Below, piece after piece: positions 1-12,384 of a stretch of 64,000 bases of DNA (position 1 is the stretch's first letter; every line of letters starts with the position of its first letter). Origin of the DNA: Trichostrongylus colubriformis (lineage: Eukaryota > Nematoda > Chromadorea > Rhabditida > Trichostrongylidae); NCBI GenBank assembly GCA_963978905.1, contig OZ022261.1:7689992-7753991 (forward strand), in the 5' to 3' direction. The translations under genes were made by a program, and so were the position numbers. Below the pieces are notes generated by a model. The model was not told the DNA's origin. It ran no database searches and saw only the letters and a list, made by a program, of their open reading frames with translations.

Positions 1-1812
1 TGTCCTTAATGAGACACGAAAACGTTGTCCGAGACGTATTTATGGTCTCAAAATAGGCCGTACACACACTTTCTTCTGTTCCCATCTTTTATATCGTTCG
101 GACAAGTGCACAAGTGACTGAAACGAACAACTAGGTCATCAGCGCGCAACAGTCGAAAACCCGTCGTCGGTTAACCCCGTTTGCAAAAAAGCATTTTCTC
201 CGTTACTTTCATATGATTTCACTGCGAACAAAAGAATGTTGCGAGTGCGATGAGAGTGATACCTGTTCTGGAAACACCTTGTCCTGGTGATTAACACACT
301 TTGAAGTACAAGCTTGCTGAGGGGAGGAAGTATACGAAAATCGGTATGGGCGGAGCTAACGGGGAAACGGAAAGTTGATCTGGGCAACGGCATTGCAGTT
401 GAAGCTGACTAGTTATCAAATGATATATGTCAATGCATTGAATTCAACAATAAGTTAAAGGCACAATTTGCGATGATCGTGGGTGAGTCACCACATTCAA
501 CAATGAGAACACAGTTTCTCAATGTCAACTTATTTGGATAAATTAGAAAAAATGGCTTAAAACATTAAAATTTGAGCTTTTCTCGTTTACTCGTTCAATT
601 ATTACCTGCTGTTGCATGACTCTGTCAAGGCGCCCCATCTAAGAACGAGGTAAAAAGGGGAGTAGGAGTTAGACGATGTGAGAGATGTGCGACAAAGACG
701 CAGACCACGTGGTTGCCTTCCTACTACCAACCCTGTCCAGCTCGGTATGGTCTATTTCTGTCGCAATTTTAGCGACGTTAGCGCCTTAATGATTGGACGT
801 CGTGTCGTCATGTTCAGCGCTGTCCAACATCGCCTCTTGCGACTGCGTATCGATGGGACAGGGTTTCTCAACGAGCAGCATGCGACGCGATACGTACGAG
901 CTAAGGCCGCGCTCATACATTGCCCTGCTGGTGGAAGGGTGTGGCTGCGTGCCTCTGCGTCTTCGTCTGTGCCATCCTGTCTCATTGCCTACGTCGTCTC
1001 TGCACCTCCCCCGTGCCACTCCGCCGCGCTGTATGTGACGCTGCACGCCTTGCCGGCGCAGAGTATGAATGCGACTTAAGAGGACGTCGTGTGTATTTGT
1101 CTAAAACGATCCATGTTCTGCCTTTCATACTAGGCCTAGGGCAAATTCGCTTTAGGACTCAGCTATGGCATCTCCACTCGCAACGTAGCGGCGCACGCCG
1201 CAAGTCGCTTAGCGAAATTCCGTCGTAATGATACACACGCGCCATTTGCATACGGATCTACTTGCCCACAGAGGGAAGTGGAAAGTATCGCGAGATATGT
1301 CGCTGATGAGAACATTGCCAATGGATTACTTTTTTGATTGTTTTTTTTTGCTTTCAAATTCGGCTCGGGGGTTTACCTGAGGTTTTTCCGCTTAAAATCG
1401 GTCTAATTGCTTCTCAGCAGTTCCGAGTGAAACTCTCGGAAATCGAAAGGAAACCGTAACGCAGAAGAATAGGGTGCGCGGGAAGAGTAAGCAATTACTG
1501 AGCCTCTATTTCCCCACACAGTTCCCTCTAATGTGAGGGCCTGATACATGAAGAGACTGACCAGCTGAACCGAAAGTGGTGTGCGATTAGCAGGACATGG
1601 TAACAATTGGGACAGGAGCGAGAAGAGAAGGGAGTAGAAGGGTTGTCTAATCATAGAATAAAAAAAAATCATGGAGCATCTGAATGTACTAGATCCATGC
1701 CATACAACTGTAGTGCAGTACAGTATTAAACTTTTGTAGCATATATTTGGTTTTATTTACTATACATTGCCGTGTATGCGCTACATACATACTTCAGTAG
1801 TGAACTGTTTAG
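1..1812. other. Intronic or upstream region of the receptor gene; no exon recognised
   Basis: No open frame here resembles the N-terminal ligand-binding domain or a signal peptide that should precede the first recognised receptor exon. The stretch contains a Harbinger-like MITE (902-1079, listed separately) and an A+T-rich tail before the splice acceptor at 1811-1812. The missing 5' exons are probably upstream of the window, but a short exon hidden here cannot be excluded. Confidence 0.5.
902..1079. repeat. Harbinger/Tourist-like MITE, family A copy 1
   Basis: About 178 bp with inverted ends GGCCGCGCTCATACA and its near-complement GTATGAATGCGAC, flanked by TAA/TTA. The interior is GC-rich (GTGGCTGCGTGCCTCTGCG and its inverted partner). 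The 3-bp T(T/A)A target duplication and the GGCC start are the habits of PIF/Harbinger-derived MITEs. Related copies lie at 6678-7117, 8672-8850, 17966-18139, 34866-35044 and 38640-38783. Confidence 0.6.
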
Positions 1813-4800
1813 GATGAAGTGAATCAAGTTCTGACCACGAATTTATGGTTAGAAATGCAATGGTTCGACTATAAATTGTCGTGGGAACCGACTCGATGGG
1901 GTGGCATCAAGAAGCTGCATATACCATCGGATCAGATCTGGATTCCGGATATTTTGCTATATAACAAGTAAGCTCATCGTACCTTTAATTTCCTCGCTCA
2001 CATTTACTTTTTTGGGTTTCACCTGTCGAATCGGCTTTGTCGAAATTAATCCCCGCGATGTTCGCAGTCAGAAGGAACTTAATTATTACTAAATGGGGGA
2101 TATGTAAAAGCAAGACAGCAGGTTTCGACGAATCATCCACAGAAATTCAAGTTCTTCTTGACTTCTTTACCCATATATGTTGTGATTGTTTGCTAAGGCC
2201 GCATGCAAAGCACATGCGAAAGGAAAAAAAAAACTAGTATTTGGCTTAAATAGGGCTTCACAAAATGACGTCATATAGGGTGGGGCATTCGAATAAGAGC
2301 GGCCACGACGGCTCTGAGAGCAAAGACGCGACGGTCACACGGTCAGGGCGCATAGTGTGAACCAAATTTAGCGCGAAAATTTGAACTGCGTCTGTCCCTC
2401 GACAGCTCAAATTTTACTTCATGAGAGTTCAATCGAGTTGCTCTTCTTCCAGTGTTTCGACTTCTGTTCGGAAGCGAAAAAAGTTTCTCGGATCTTCTCG
2501 TGTTTCTGTTCATGTACGGTATCAAGCAGAGTGATTTTGAGAGGAACTAAACTCACAGAATTTCCATGGTCCTCCTTGAAACAACATTCCCGAAAACAGC
2601 TCAGGTAGCAGGGACCGATATATCTTTCGAAAATCTCTTAAACCCATATACTGCAATTCCCGGAGAAAATCGGTCTGCAACTGACAAGGCTACATCCTTA
2701 TCGCACCTAGACGATCAGACATTAGGGCATCAGTCAAATCGCACTTCCTCCACTCGATGTGGTTAATAGAAGATGTGGCAACCACGTGCTCTGCGTCTCT
2801 GTCGCTTGTCTCTCCTCTGGCCCCTTTACTGTCTCTTTGGCTGCTTATCTCGCCGAGCGCTCGCCTGAACTCGTACAATAGCAGATGTTGAAGATAGCTA
2901 AGTAACCCAAACTTTAATGTTTTTCCTTTTCCATGGGATACTTCTACAACACCTCCGCTTTCGCAACTGGACGCGATGACCCACCCCACATTATCGCATG
3001 ATTGCCTTTAATGGTAGACATCGTCAAGGTCCAAAAGTGCGTCACCAAGTTTGAGGCATACTAGGATTCAGCCACTTCATTGCGTGAACATTTCTAAATC
3101 AGAAACCGCTTCTCCCCCTCAGTTCTAAGCTGAATTTTGATCCAGTATGATATTTTCAATTCTGAGGTGACACATACCAACTCTAAGGTAACGAGAAGTC
3201 AAATTCAATTGCATAACGTTTCTTAAGGGCAAGGTGGGCCATGATCAGAACTGCGTAACGCAGCGGAAAAGGTATTCAAAAGAGATGGGGGATACTCTTC
3301 AAAAACTGCTGCAAGCAATTTATAGAATGGAAGAGTCATAACCAAAAGCCAGGGACTTTCCCCGAACAAGCCTCTGGACATTCAGGATAGAAGGTAACTA
3401 ATTAGCGTGATGCAGCCGAAATGGGTGAGGTGTTGGTTAGGCATCTCCGATTAGATGCTCCTAATTGTTCGCTTTCTTTGTTTCTTTCAAGATCAAGTTT
3501 ATCTGTCGACCACGTTGGTTGTGATTGATGCGCTTCGGTGTTCTCCCTTTTCGTGTAGCATGAAAAGGAAAGTGTGGAGAAATTTAATCGATCTAGAGAA
3601 TCTGAGTGGATTATATGCGCGTGTATGTGGAAGCCCTCCTCCAGTAAACAAATATTTTTCTGGAACCTTTTGCTTCTGGAAAATGCTCATTTCGCCGCAT
3701 CACGACTAGGATTTGTGGCAAGGATGCTGAATAATGAGCGAAAGGTTCAACCTCGAGTGCTGATAAACTATGGTACACATAATTCGAGGCACAGGAGAGG
3801 TAATTGGATCGAATTTTGTGTGGGAAAGAAGTGGTGATAAGTAGTGCCACAGTGGAGGAAGAACAGTGTGAAATGACAAAAATTCCAAAAATATCCCTTC
3901 TTCGAGGACGTGTTTCCAGACCCATAACGTAACTAGAGGGGTGCGGTGACTGCCAGGGTGTGTCCGTTGCCCCACCCCTCTATCGCTACTCAGCCAGTGA
4001 GCCCATCTTGCCTCCCTTGAAAAGCTTCGAAGGCACCGGAAGAGGGGGCGCGGCAAAGAACGAAAACGTCTCTCAAAAACCATCCCCCGGTTAACGAACA
4101 TTCAAACTCAAAAAAAAAACAAATTTTGCGAAATCGCGTTGGAAAGCACGACTTGGGCTATGTTCAACGTTTATCTTTCAGTGCGGATGGTGAGCCTCAT
4201 ATCACGATAATGAGCGATGCGTTAGTCTATCACAACGGTCTGATTGTATGGAAGCCTCCAAGCATATATAAATCGTTCTGTCCAATCAATATCGAATATT
4301 TTCCGTATGATTCTCAATCGTGCTCATTGAAATTTGGTGGCTGGAGCTACAACGGATTTCTGCTGGATGTGCGACAATTACCGGTTGGTTTGATATTTTT
4401 TGAATAAGTGGAACTTGTGAATTTCGGTTTGGATGTTGAGGATTCTCTCATGCCCATTTCTTGAGCGTGTCGTCAAATAATTATCGGTTGAATGTGCATG
4501 TGAAGTGCCTCACTCGACAAGGTTCTTAAGATTTTCCACGGCTCTATCGGCTCACATCTAACACCTTCTCAACCGTAAGAGAGTCAAGAGCTAGCGATGA
4601 ATCCATGAAATCTGCATGCCAAACTAAACATAGTATCATGCATCGTTTTTTTATGAACAGAATTTGCTTAGATTTCAAATGAGCCGCCTGTGGCAAAGAA
4701 AAATGTAAACTGAGAAGACTTATTCTCAGAAAACAAACGTTTCGTTCAGAAAAGGGGAGGTGTGGCGGAACTCTCATTGAAAAAGCACGGCTTGGATTCT

Positions 4801-7800
4801 CATCACGATCCCGCAGCACTGCGAGCCGTGTTGCCAGCATCCGCCGGATGAGCTGCTGCGAGAGCGCAGCACCGTTCGCTGGCTGACTCAGCCCCTCGCC
4901 CGTTTGCATCTACCCAACCGGCTAGTGATGCAGAGGGGCGCGAAAGGAGAGATGTGAGGGGGAGTTTTTTTTTAAGTTGCTATTTCTCGGGTTTTTCGTC
5001 GTTTCCTTTCTTTTCTCTCTACTGTAACACTCCTGCTCTCTTATGCAAGTTCTTCACAGACGGTCAAATCAATCCGTTCCGATGTCCTTATAAGGGTGCT
5101 TAGGATAGGATTTGTCACAAATAAACTAGGATCGTTCATAACACGTAAGTTAAGAATCTAACATCGTAGTACGCCGTAAATTAGCTATGATTTTTGTTTT
5201 AAGAATGTTTGGTTTACCTGTTTATTTCTGCTATAAGGTTCTACGTTATTAGTTGATTTAGATCGCTTTGCTTTCTGCCTGTGCAATTAACATACAATTA
5301 CATAATTACTATCACAAGGTTCAGTATGAACCAATTTCTTAAGGAGAAGTTTCTACCTCACTTTGACAGATAAAAAACAGGTTTTGGCCATGTCGCAACC
5401 CTTTCTTGAATCACAGTGCACCCGTAATGAACTGCATTCTTTGACCGATCTTGCGGGACGATTTAGGGTATTTGGCAGGAATCTCGCGCTTTATCGAGTT
5501 TCAACAACAAGGATTGAATAAGTAGATTAGGTGCTCGGCAAAGTGACCACTCTGCATTCCAAGAGCGGGAAAGTTTATTGCAAAAACTCAATTAATGAAT
5601 GGTTTCAAGTGGAATGAGATGAAAGGAAGTCAGGACAGGAAGCACATTTGAGTTCTTGTAACATGTGATATAGATACGGCAGATGTTGACATCGGTATTT
5701 CTCTAGAATACGAGTAGTCGGTTGATCAGATGGTTCACCTTCTGCATGTCAAATGCGACCGACCCCTCCCTGTGACCACAAAATGTGGTTGAGTGCCTAT
5801 ATTAACAAGAGCAAGTTCTGTCCTAATACTTTTTAAAGACGCTCTTGAAGCTTGAAAGCAGTGCCAGTTGATGTTAAAGGAACTGGAAGGTGTCCGAAGA
5901 AAGAGGAAGATGCAAAGAAGTGATCATTTAGTAGCGAACATTCAATGTTAGAAGCGATTATCGGAACCCGGATTCAAAAGCGCGACGCTGTGGTGTGTAT
6001 TCGCATCACTTCGGATTGCACACAGTGACTTTCCGAGTTGTCCGCTGTGGAGATGTTATTTGTTGTCTCGCAGGATGTATTTCTTCATTCGTGATGATGT
6101 GCAATAAGTGAAACAACGCAGAGCAACAAAAAAAGTGTGATTACGGATAAAACCTTGTTAATTCAGTTTCGACGTCTTGGCAAGGTGTCGTGTGTGCATT
6201 GCAGCAAGTGCAAACCACCGTAATCCCGTACCATAAACCAAAGTAGCCCTCCTCCCGGTGTCTTTAGATGAACTGGTCACTGTTGATCGCTTATCCAGTT
6301 AAATGCACACTAATCCAGTAAGGAAGTGACGTATTCATAGTTGCTTTCTGAAAATTGCTTGCTTCTTCATTTCTGATCAATAAAGGAAATCGTTTTCAGT
6401 CCGCTGATTCGCCAATTATAAATCGAGAGGATGAAAGTGGCAAAGAATATCAGTACCTTGAAAAAGGAATGGATTTATCAGGATTTTACCAGTAAGTTTA
6501 CAACAAAAAAAGACAGGCAGTTTCGCTACTTTTACCAATAGACTATAAATGTGGCAGCATTGTGGGTGGAACGTTATACCGTCAGCTTTGTACCTGAAAT
6601 GAATTGTGCTATTGTAATGTCGCCGACTTGCACGAATCGGGCGCTACCACGACCAGTGCTTTGAAAGGCGTCATATATTAGGCCGCGTTCATACTCACAA
6701 ATGGAGCGCGTCACCGGCGGCACTCTGGTGACGCGCTCCATTTGTGAAACGCTTGGCCCAACCACACTACAGTATGGCGATCGTGGCGAGAGCTCACAAA
6801 TTCGAATTCGAATCTTGGCATAGTTTGGCAATGTGACACGAGTCGAATTCGAATCCGTGGACTTCCGCCACGATCATCATGCATAGTTGGGTACTATGCT
6901 AATTGTAAGATTCCAATTCGAATGTGTGGCTCTCGCCACGCTCACCATAATGTAATGCGGTTAGGTCGAGCGTTTCACGAACGGAGTGCGTTACCAGAGT
7001 GTGGCCGTGGCCGGAAGCGGACACATACTTGCCGCCGTCGTTGCCGGTACTGGCGTCGAATTGCCGCCATCACCGCCGCTTTCGGCCCCGGATGCGTGAA
7101 GTATGAACACGGCCTTACTGCTGCTTGCTCCAGGTCATTTTTTATGACTGTTTTCTGTTACTTTGCGGCAGCGGCGGCGACGGAGGCAAAATTAGGAAAA
7201 AAAGTTCTACACTTCCAGAAGTCTTGAATGGGATCTGATGTCTCTAACGTCACAACGTCATGAGCAGTTGTATCCGGGATGTTGCGGACAAGACTTTTAT
7301 ATTGACGTCACCTTTGATATAGCTTTACGACGGAAAACCCTATTCTATACTGTAAATTTGGTCATTCCATGCATGCTGATAGGTAAGAATGTTTGTTTAT
7401 CTTCTACACATCTTATATGTTGTTGGGATCTGCGCCCACTGTTGACCCCAAGGGCTAGCATATAACGACCCGAGTGTTTCTGCTCCCTTCTAATCGTGCT
7501 ACGCAGGTGTTGCACTGACCACCCAGGACCTTCTTTTTTTGGGTCATATGGAAGCGTCGATTTCTGATAGCTGAAGCTTTTAGGATACGTTTTCGTATGT
7601 GGAAAACAACACGTCTACCAGTCATTGTAACAGTGGAAAAAAATTGGTCCGTGTTTTAAACCATCACTCAAGAAAATGAATTTTTGCAAGTGTGCTGAGT
7701 TATGGGAATAGCTTCAGTCTTGGACGGGACTCGAAGCCGCACTCCTTAAAATGCGGTAAATATACAATTCAGAAGCTGTATTAAGGTGAAGCGGGTCTCG

Positions 7801-10800
7801 GTAGTGTAATGGATTAGCATATATGCCCGGAAAGCCTGGAGTGCGGGTTCGAGTCCCGTCTGAGACCGAAAGTCTTGCCCATAATTCAGTATACTTGCAA
7901 CAACTTTCGCATCATAGGCTGGGCTAACATGAGCAGCTACCAAAAATCAAATAATATCAAAGTCAAACTGAATTTTTGTATAACCAAGAACTTAGCGCCA
8001 CAGTAATCCTGGTTGGTTCCTGCTAACCTCCAGTTAATTCAAAGAAAAGTGTGAAATTTGCGTGAATGTTAGAAGGAACTATCCACAATTCGCAGTGCCC
8101 CATATTCCCGAGCAGAAGTTCCGGCACCAGGTGAACACCAGATGGGTTTTTGAGAGATATTATTGCCTTATCTGTCCTCAGAACCATCATAAAAAATGCA
8201 CGCGTAGCGCAGCTTGAGTTTATGAACATGATGATTGCTAAGGTCCTCAACAAAGTCAGCGCAGGAAGTAGATCTCATAGTAACCCGGAATTCAACACCA
8301 GGTATTTTCTAAGTGAAGAGTGTCACTGTTCGGTTCGTTTAAAACCATTATAAGTAGTGTTTGCATATGTATAATGTCACAAACAATGAATTTGTTTTGT
8401 CATTGCTTGCTGCATATGCTATTCGCAAGCGTGTGTCAAAATCCGACCGTCTTTCTGTGGGAGAAGGTTCTCAGAAGATATGTTATTCTCCATATTCGAA
8501 AACATTTGGTTCGACCACGATACATTTTCAAAAAACCAAAAAACTATGGTCAAAAACTTAGGTGCAACACCTGTGCTGCATGCGGTACGTTATGTGTTAA
8601 AGCACTTGGTGGGGCTGGATAGGCTAGATCCGGACGCGATTCACAACGCTCGTGGCTGTTGGTGTGACTCGTTAGGCCGCGGTCATACTTTGTGGTGCCG
8701 CCGGCAAGGCGTGGCTGCGTGTCTCGGTGTCTCCGCCTATGCCACCCTCTTCCTTGCCTGCGTCGTCTCTGCACCTCCCCCATACCACTCTATCTCGCTG
8801 CCTGTGAACGTAGCCACGCCCTGCCGCCGGTGAGTATGACCGCGGCCTTAGGGCACAGCCAGGTCTCACATCCGTTCTTCTTGCGGATTTTAGCGCAATG
8901 AGGACTCTTGAAATGAGTCATCAAAGTGAAAGCCACGGTCCAGGGAGACTACATATGACGATATTTCCTTTTCAACAGCTGTCACTTCTTTTAACAGTGC
9001 CCGCCTCGTTTCGGAGTCAACAAAGGAAAGGGGTCTCATTTTCCGGGTTTCGGCCGTTCCAATCCGTTTTTCTTCGCTTTCGTACCATTAGACATGTGGA
9101 ATTTCGTACTCAATAATCATTTGATACTTGCCCCCCCCCCCCCTACTGCCTTTAATCCTTTCGTGCCTTGTTTGTTGTATCAGTCCAGTGCCAGCGCGAT
9201 TGTGAATGAAGGTGAAATACATTTCACACCACAGAGAAGGACTATTTTGAGTGATATTGCCTTGGAATTTGTTTTCAGCCATTTTGACCACCTTCGTATT
9301 CTACATACCTCCTATCGAGCACAAAATGACGTTTTCCATTTCGATTTTGGTTTCACTTACTGTGTTCTATCTCGTATTGATTGAATTGATTCCTCCTACA
9401 TCTCTAGTTATTCCGCTGATAGGTACGTTTCGACAGTCATTTTCGTGTTTATTGTATAACTATTTCAAGAAACAAAGAATTCGTTTCTCTATCATATTAT
9501 ATATCAAGTCAGGATAGCAACGACAAGTATTATCATGAAAAATTCGAACAATTGCAGTATTATAGAGGAGCTGGATCGTTGGATGATGTGCACAAGTCAA
9601 TTTTTCCCTTCTTTATTCCAGGTCGATATCTTCTATTCACTATGTTTTTGGTCGCAATGTCAATTCTTTTATCTGTGCTGTCACTCAATTACTACAGACG
9701 GTAATTATTAATCTTTTATGAATTCCACATCTAAAACGCCTACGCTCTTTTCTCAGTGATGGTTCCGCTCATCCCATGCCCCACTGGATGCAAGTCGTAT
9801 TCATCGAAACGTTACCGAGATATATTGGTATCAAAAAGGCTGAAGAAGACGAAATCAGTGACCGTGGGAGCAGCACTTCTGGTAGTTAACATTTATTATT
9901 CAGTACTTGTAATGATACTGAGTCTGCTCCGAGAAAAACATGCGTCAGGACACTCAAATTGATCGGGACATCGAGGCTGCCGCGCCCCTTGACATAAGGC
10001 CAATCCGCACTGGGTCCAAGCAAGGCGGTTGTCGCGTGCGGTGACGCAGTCCGCGTGGAGCGGTGACCCAATATGAGTTTCTTGAGGCACACCCCTACTA
10101 GAAGTATCGCATCGCGTACGCATAGCCGGTCACATCCGTGGAAACTTTCAATTCTATTCAACCTCTTCCGTCCTTTGGAGCCGGCTTATAAACTATGGCG
10201 GCTGTGGTCTCTCAATGAGGGAAGCATGTGAAGACCGCTTTGGCGGAACTCGTCTCCGTTTTTCACAAACCGTTCTCCTTCTCTGAAATCTTTCCAATTT
10301 CGCACAATTCTTACAGCACCACAGCAACGATTTGCTTAAGGCAGCGAAAGGAGTACTGAAAACGTGGAAGTTTTGAAAGGAGAAGTATGTCAATATGAAT
10401 GAACGCTTGGAGATGGTATGAAGCGCAAGTAGCGGCGATATGTGCTCTGACGTCTTAATAGGGTCATGCGATGATCGGTATACCCCTGTAGCCGTGCTCC
10501 TCCAGCAAGGGTGTTTTGTGATGCGTATGACCGCCACTTATCACAGATCCACGTGACTCCGCAAGTGATCAGCTGGGATGTGTCCACCACAGGATGCGGT
10601 TGGAGGAATAGGGTCTCACTTCTCCGTTTTTTGTGTCTGAAGATCCTTCCTTTCTGTCCATGTTTTATACAACATTATAGTAATGAATTTACAGAAATTG
10701 GTCAATTTCTGGATTCTTCTCGTCGCCCGTCACCATACTTTCTAACCGTACCTACTGCAATTCAAGACGATGGGCAAAAACGAACTAGAGGTGAAATCAA

Positions 10801-12014
10801 TAAGGTGATCGTTTTGCAGTTTAAAAACCTACATAACATTTGTAACTGCTTACCCAGACATCATTGCCCATGATCCATACACTGGCAGTTAGTGAAAGAA
10901 CTTTTAAAGACCGCATTGGGGATAATGTGGTTACTGGAAAACCCCTAGAGGAAGTCAGTAACATGGGAAGTGGGGGCCCAAAGAGCTTATTCACGGCGAA
11001 ATCCCCTTCGAGAAGCGCGCCCTCGAGCTGTAGTGACGGCGTAACGGTTGGCAGCTGACACCTTTGGGTGACAGACCCCGCCTCCAGGCGACGTGATTCC
11101 CGGTTGGTTGCGATGAGAGCGGCCAAAGATATGCGGCGGGATCGAAGGTATTGCGGCGCGCTATTGCAGTTTTAGCTTAAAGCTCACTCCGGAGAATAGA
11201 CGTTGTCGTACTTTCAAACATTCCCTTGTGTTTACAAGGCAACTTGCCAATGGAAATCCCGTTTAGACTACCCGCCTCTTGACAGAAACTTCGTCCTCGT
11301 CAAGAATCAACGGTGGTAAGAAAGTCCTACTTCTCGGGTCTTTAGCCATTTTCTTGCGTTTTTTCGTCGCCATCGTATTACTAAGCACCCTTCCATATCC
11401 ACTACATCTTTTACTGGTCATTCGAATTCCCCTATCACTGCCTCTCAAGCAGGATTTATGACACGGTTTCAAATAATCTGCATTGAATACTCGAAACCAA
11501 CTTCTTGTGGAACCTATTTACGTGCATAAGGTGTAACTGGGTGATAAAACAACAGATCAGCCTGACTCTGAACTTTTTCAGATGCGATTATCGCAGCTGG
11601 CACATCTACGAGGAATGCATCCTGATCTGATTCGTAGAATGATCGACAACGTTTCATTCATTGCTGATCATTTTCGAGCGATGAAAAAGGAGGACAAGGT
11701 GGAAATTTCTCAAAATGTTTATTTCCATTATGATTTATCCAGAATCTCTGCGTACCCTACTACTAAACCGAACAAAAAATCGAAATAAAAGTAAATAGAC
11801 AAAACGATAGTGTGATAGTAAAGTTTGATTTTGCGTATGTCCCTGCTTACAGATCTCATCCGATTGGTCCTATGTGGCTAATGTTATCGATCGATTAGTT
11901 TTGATTATTTTCACATTCGTGAACATTGCTGGTACGGTTCTTATCATTCAAAACTCACCGATGTTGTTCGATCATACGGAACCGATGAAAATCGTGAGTT
12001 CAAAAAGTTGCTAG
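1813..12014 (+). CDS. Nicotinic acetylcholine receptor subunit, alpha-like (5' partial, 10 exons)
   Basis: Pentameric Cys-loop ligand-gated cation channel subunit of the nerve or muscle membrane. Exons that join in frame: 1813-1967, 4182-4383, 6400-6491, 7219-7382, 9279-9422, 9622-9701, 9757-9881, 10695-10804, 11582-11698, 11853-12014. Visible landmarks in order: ligand-binding segments [14 protein letters not shown] and [10 protein letters not shown]; the Cys-loop as C-x13-C ([15 protein letters not shown], exon 2); vicinal cysteines [10 protein letters not shown] (exon 4), the mark of an alpha-type subunit; TM1 [15 protein letters not shown]2 with flank [17 protein letters not shown]3 [15 protein letters not shown]; a short cytoplasmic loop; and TM4 [18 protein letters not shown]. 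It resembles the nematode heteromeric (levamisole-type) subunits more than the homomeric ACR-16 type, but I cannot name the orthologue. The donor of exon 8 (GTGATC) was chosen for phase. The C-terminus is uncertain: either stop at 12012-12014, or splice at the strong donor GTGAGT (11994) to 12063-12134. The first exons are missing. Confidence 0.9.
2160..2540. repeat. Dispersed repeat R1, copy 1
   Basis: Shares blocks in the same order with 19490-19870: ACCCATATAT, then CTAAGGCCGCATGCAAAG, a central G+C-rich part with ACGGTCAC, GCGCGAAAATTTGAACTG, and GTTGCTCTTCTTC. It lies in the first recognised intron of the receptor gene. No coding capacity is seen, so it is probably a non-autonomous transposon fragment. 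Confidence 0.5.
4700..5095 (+). repeat. Dispersed repeat R2, copy 1
   Basis: A roughly 380-bp interspersed repeat in intron 2 of the receptor gene. Diagnostic blocks are GGAACTCTCATTGAAAAAGC, TCATCACGATCCCG, a middle part ending GATGCAGAGGGGCGCGAAAG, TTTCTCGGGTTTTTCGTCG, and ATCCGTTCCGATGTCCTTA at the end. Other copies: 14340-14715 and 15640-15975 (reversed), 29625-29975 and 40405-40785, plus degenerate pieces near 51640-51975 and 54350-54420. No ORF is shared between copies, so it is non-autonomous. Confidence 0.55.
5100..6399. other. Receptor intron 2, remaining part; nothing recognised
   Basis: A+T-rich intronic DNA between repeat R2 and the third recognised exon. I see no conserved coding segment, tandem repeat or hairpin. 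Confidence 0.4.
6678..7117. repeat. Composite Harbinger-like MITE, family A copy 5, with an internal hairpin
   Basis: The outer ends match family A (TTA-GGCCGCGTTCATACT and AGTATGAACACGGCC-TTA), with a TTA duplication on each side. It is longer than the 178-bp copies. It contains a near-perfect hairpin at about 6701-6745 (arms AAATGGAGCGCGTCAC and GTGACGCGCTCCATTT) and stretches such as TTCGAATTCGAAT that also occur inverted inside the element. Its right half is related to 38640-38783. Confidence 0.55.
7670..7776 (-). repeat. Degenerate tRNA-derived element, inverted neighbour of 7794-7867
   Basis: Read on the minus strand this shows GGAGTGCGGCTTCGAGTCCCGTC, a Pol III B-box-like segment, followed by a tail (CCCATAACTCAGCACACTTG) that matches the tail after the + strand copy. 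The 5' half is eroded and no cloverleaf is possible. The shared tail beyond the tRNA end suggests a mobile tRNA-derived (SINE-like) unit rather than a duplicated tRNA gene. Confidence 0.5.
7794..7867 (+). tRNA. tRNA-like gene or tRNA-derived SINE head
   Basis: An approximate cloverleaf can be drawn. The acceptor GTCTCGG pairs with CTGAGAC, the D-stem GTGT pairs loosely with GCAT, and the T-arm GCGGG-TTCGAGT-CCCGT contains a perfect B box (GGTTCGAGTCC). The anticodon arm is poor: one mismatch in the stem, C rather than T at position 33, and a nominal GGA anticodon without the long variable arm expected of a serine tRNA. It is therefore probably a pseudogene or SINE head. It lies in receptor intron 4. 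Confidence 0.4.
8672..8850. repeat. Harbinger/Tourist-like MITE, family A copy 2
   Basis: The best preserved copy of family A in the window: TTA-GGCCGCGGTCATACT at the left and AGTATGACCGCGGCC-TTA at the right. It has perfect 15-bp terminal inverted repeats and a 3-bp TTA duplication. The element folds back over most of its length (GTGGCTGCGTG against the GC-rich right half). It sits in receptor intron 4. Confidence 0.7.
11255..11470 (-). repeat. Dispersed repeat R3, receptor intron copy
   Basis: Homologous in reverse orientation to 38045-38235 in the dehydrogenase gene. Shared blocks include AGAATCAACGGTGG, TCCTACTTCTCGGGT and CCATTTTCTTGCGTTTTTTC. It is distantly similar to the end of repeat R2, so it may be an older branch of the same family. 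Confidence 0.45.
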
Positions 12015-12384
12015 TAATTTTTCTTGCAAGTACATACAATAAGTCGAATTATCATATTATAGACGCTGATCGAATGGACCGGTGAATTTACCACAATTAA
12101 TTCAAAGCGACAACTATATTTTTTTTTCAAGTAGAGTGCGTAGCGTTGATTGATTTCTCACTGGTGACATGATCAAATTTTAAGATGAACTCCATTATTC
12201 TTCATTAGCGCTGATTTACTGGATGTAGATAGCGATCGAGAAGTGAATTTAGGTTCATACACCTAGGTCTCGCAAAAACACCGAGCGCAACAAAATACCC
12301 CGCCTTTGCTGCTGAAAGTTTTAGAAAGGGTCTGAACCTTACCAAGACTCCAAATACGACCCCGTGTCTATGTCTATGGTCTAG

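Noticed and set aside
1901..2092. 63-codon ORF overlapping the first receptor exon
   Set aside because: It is in the wrong frame; the receptor frame is fixed by homology and splice phase.
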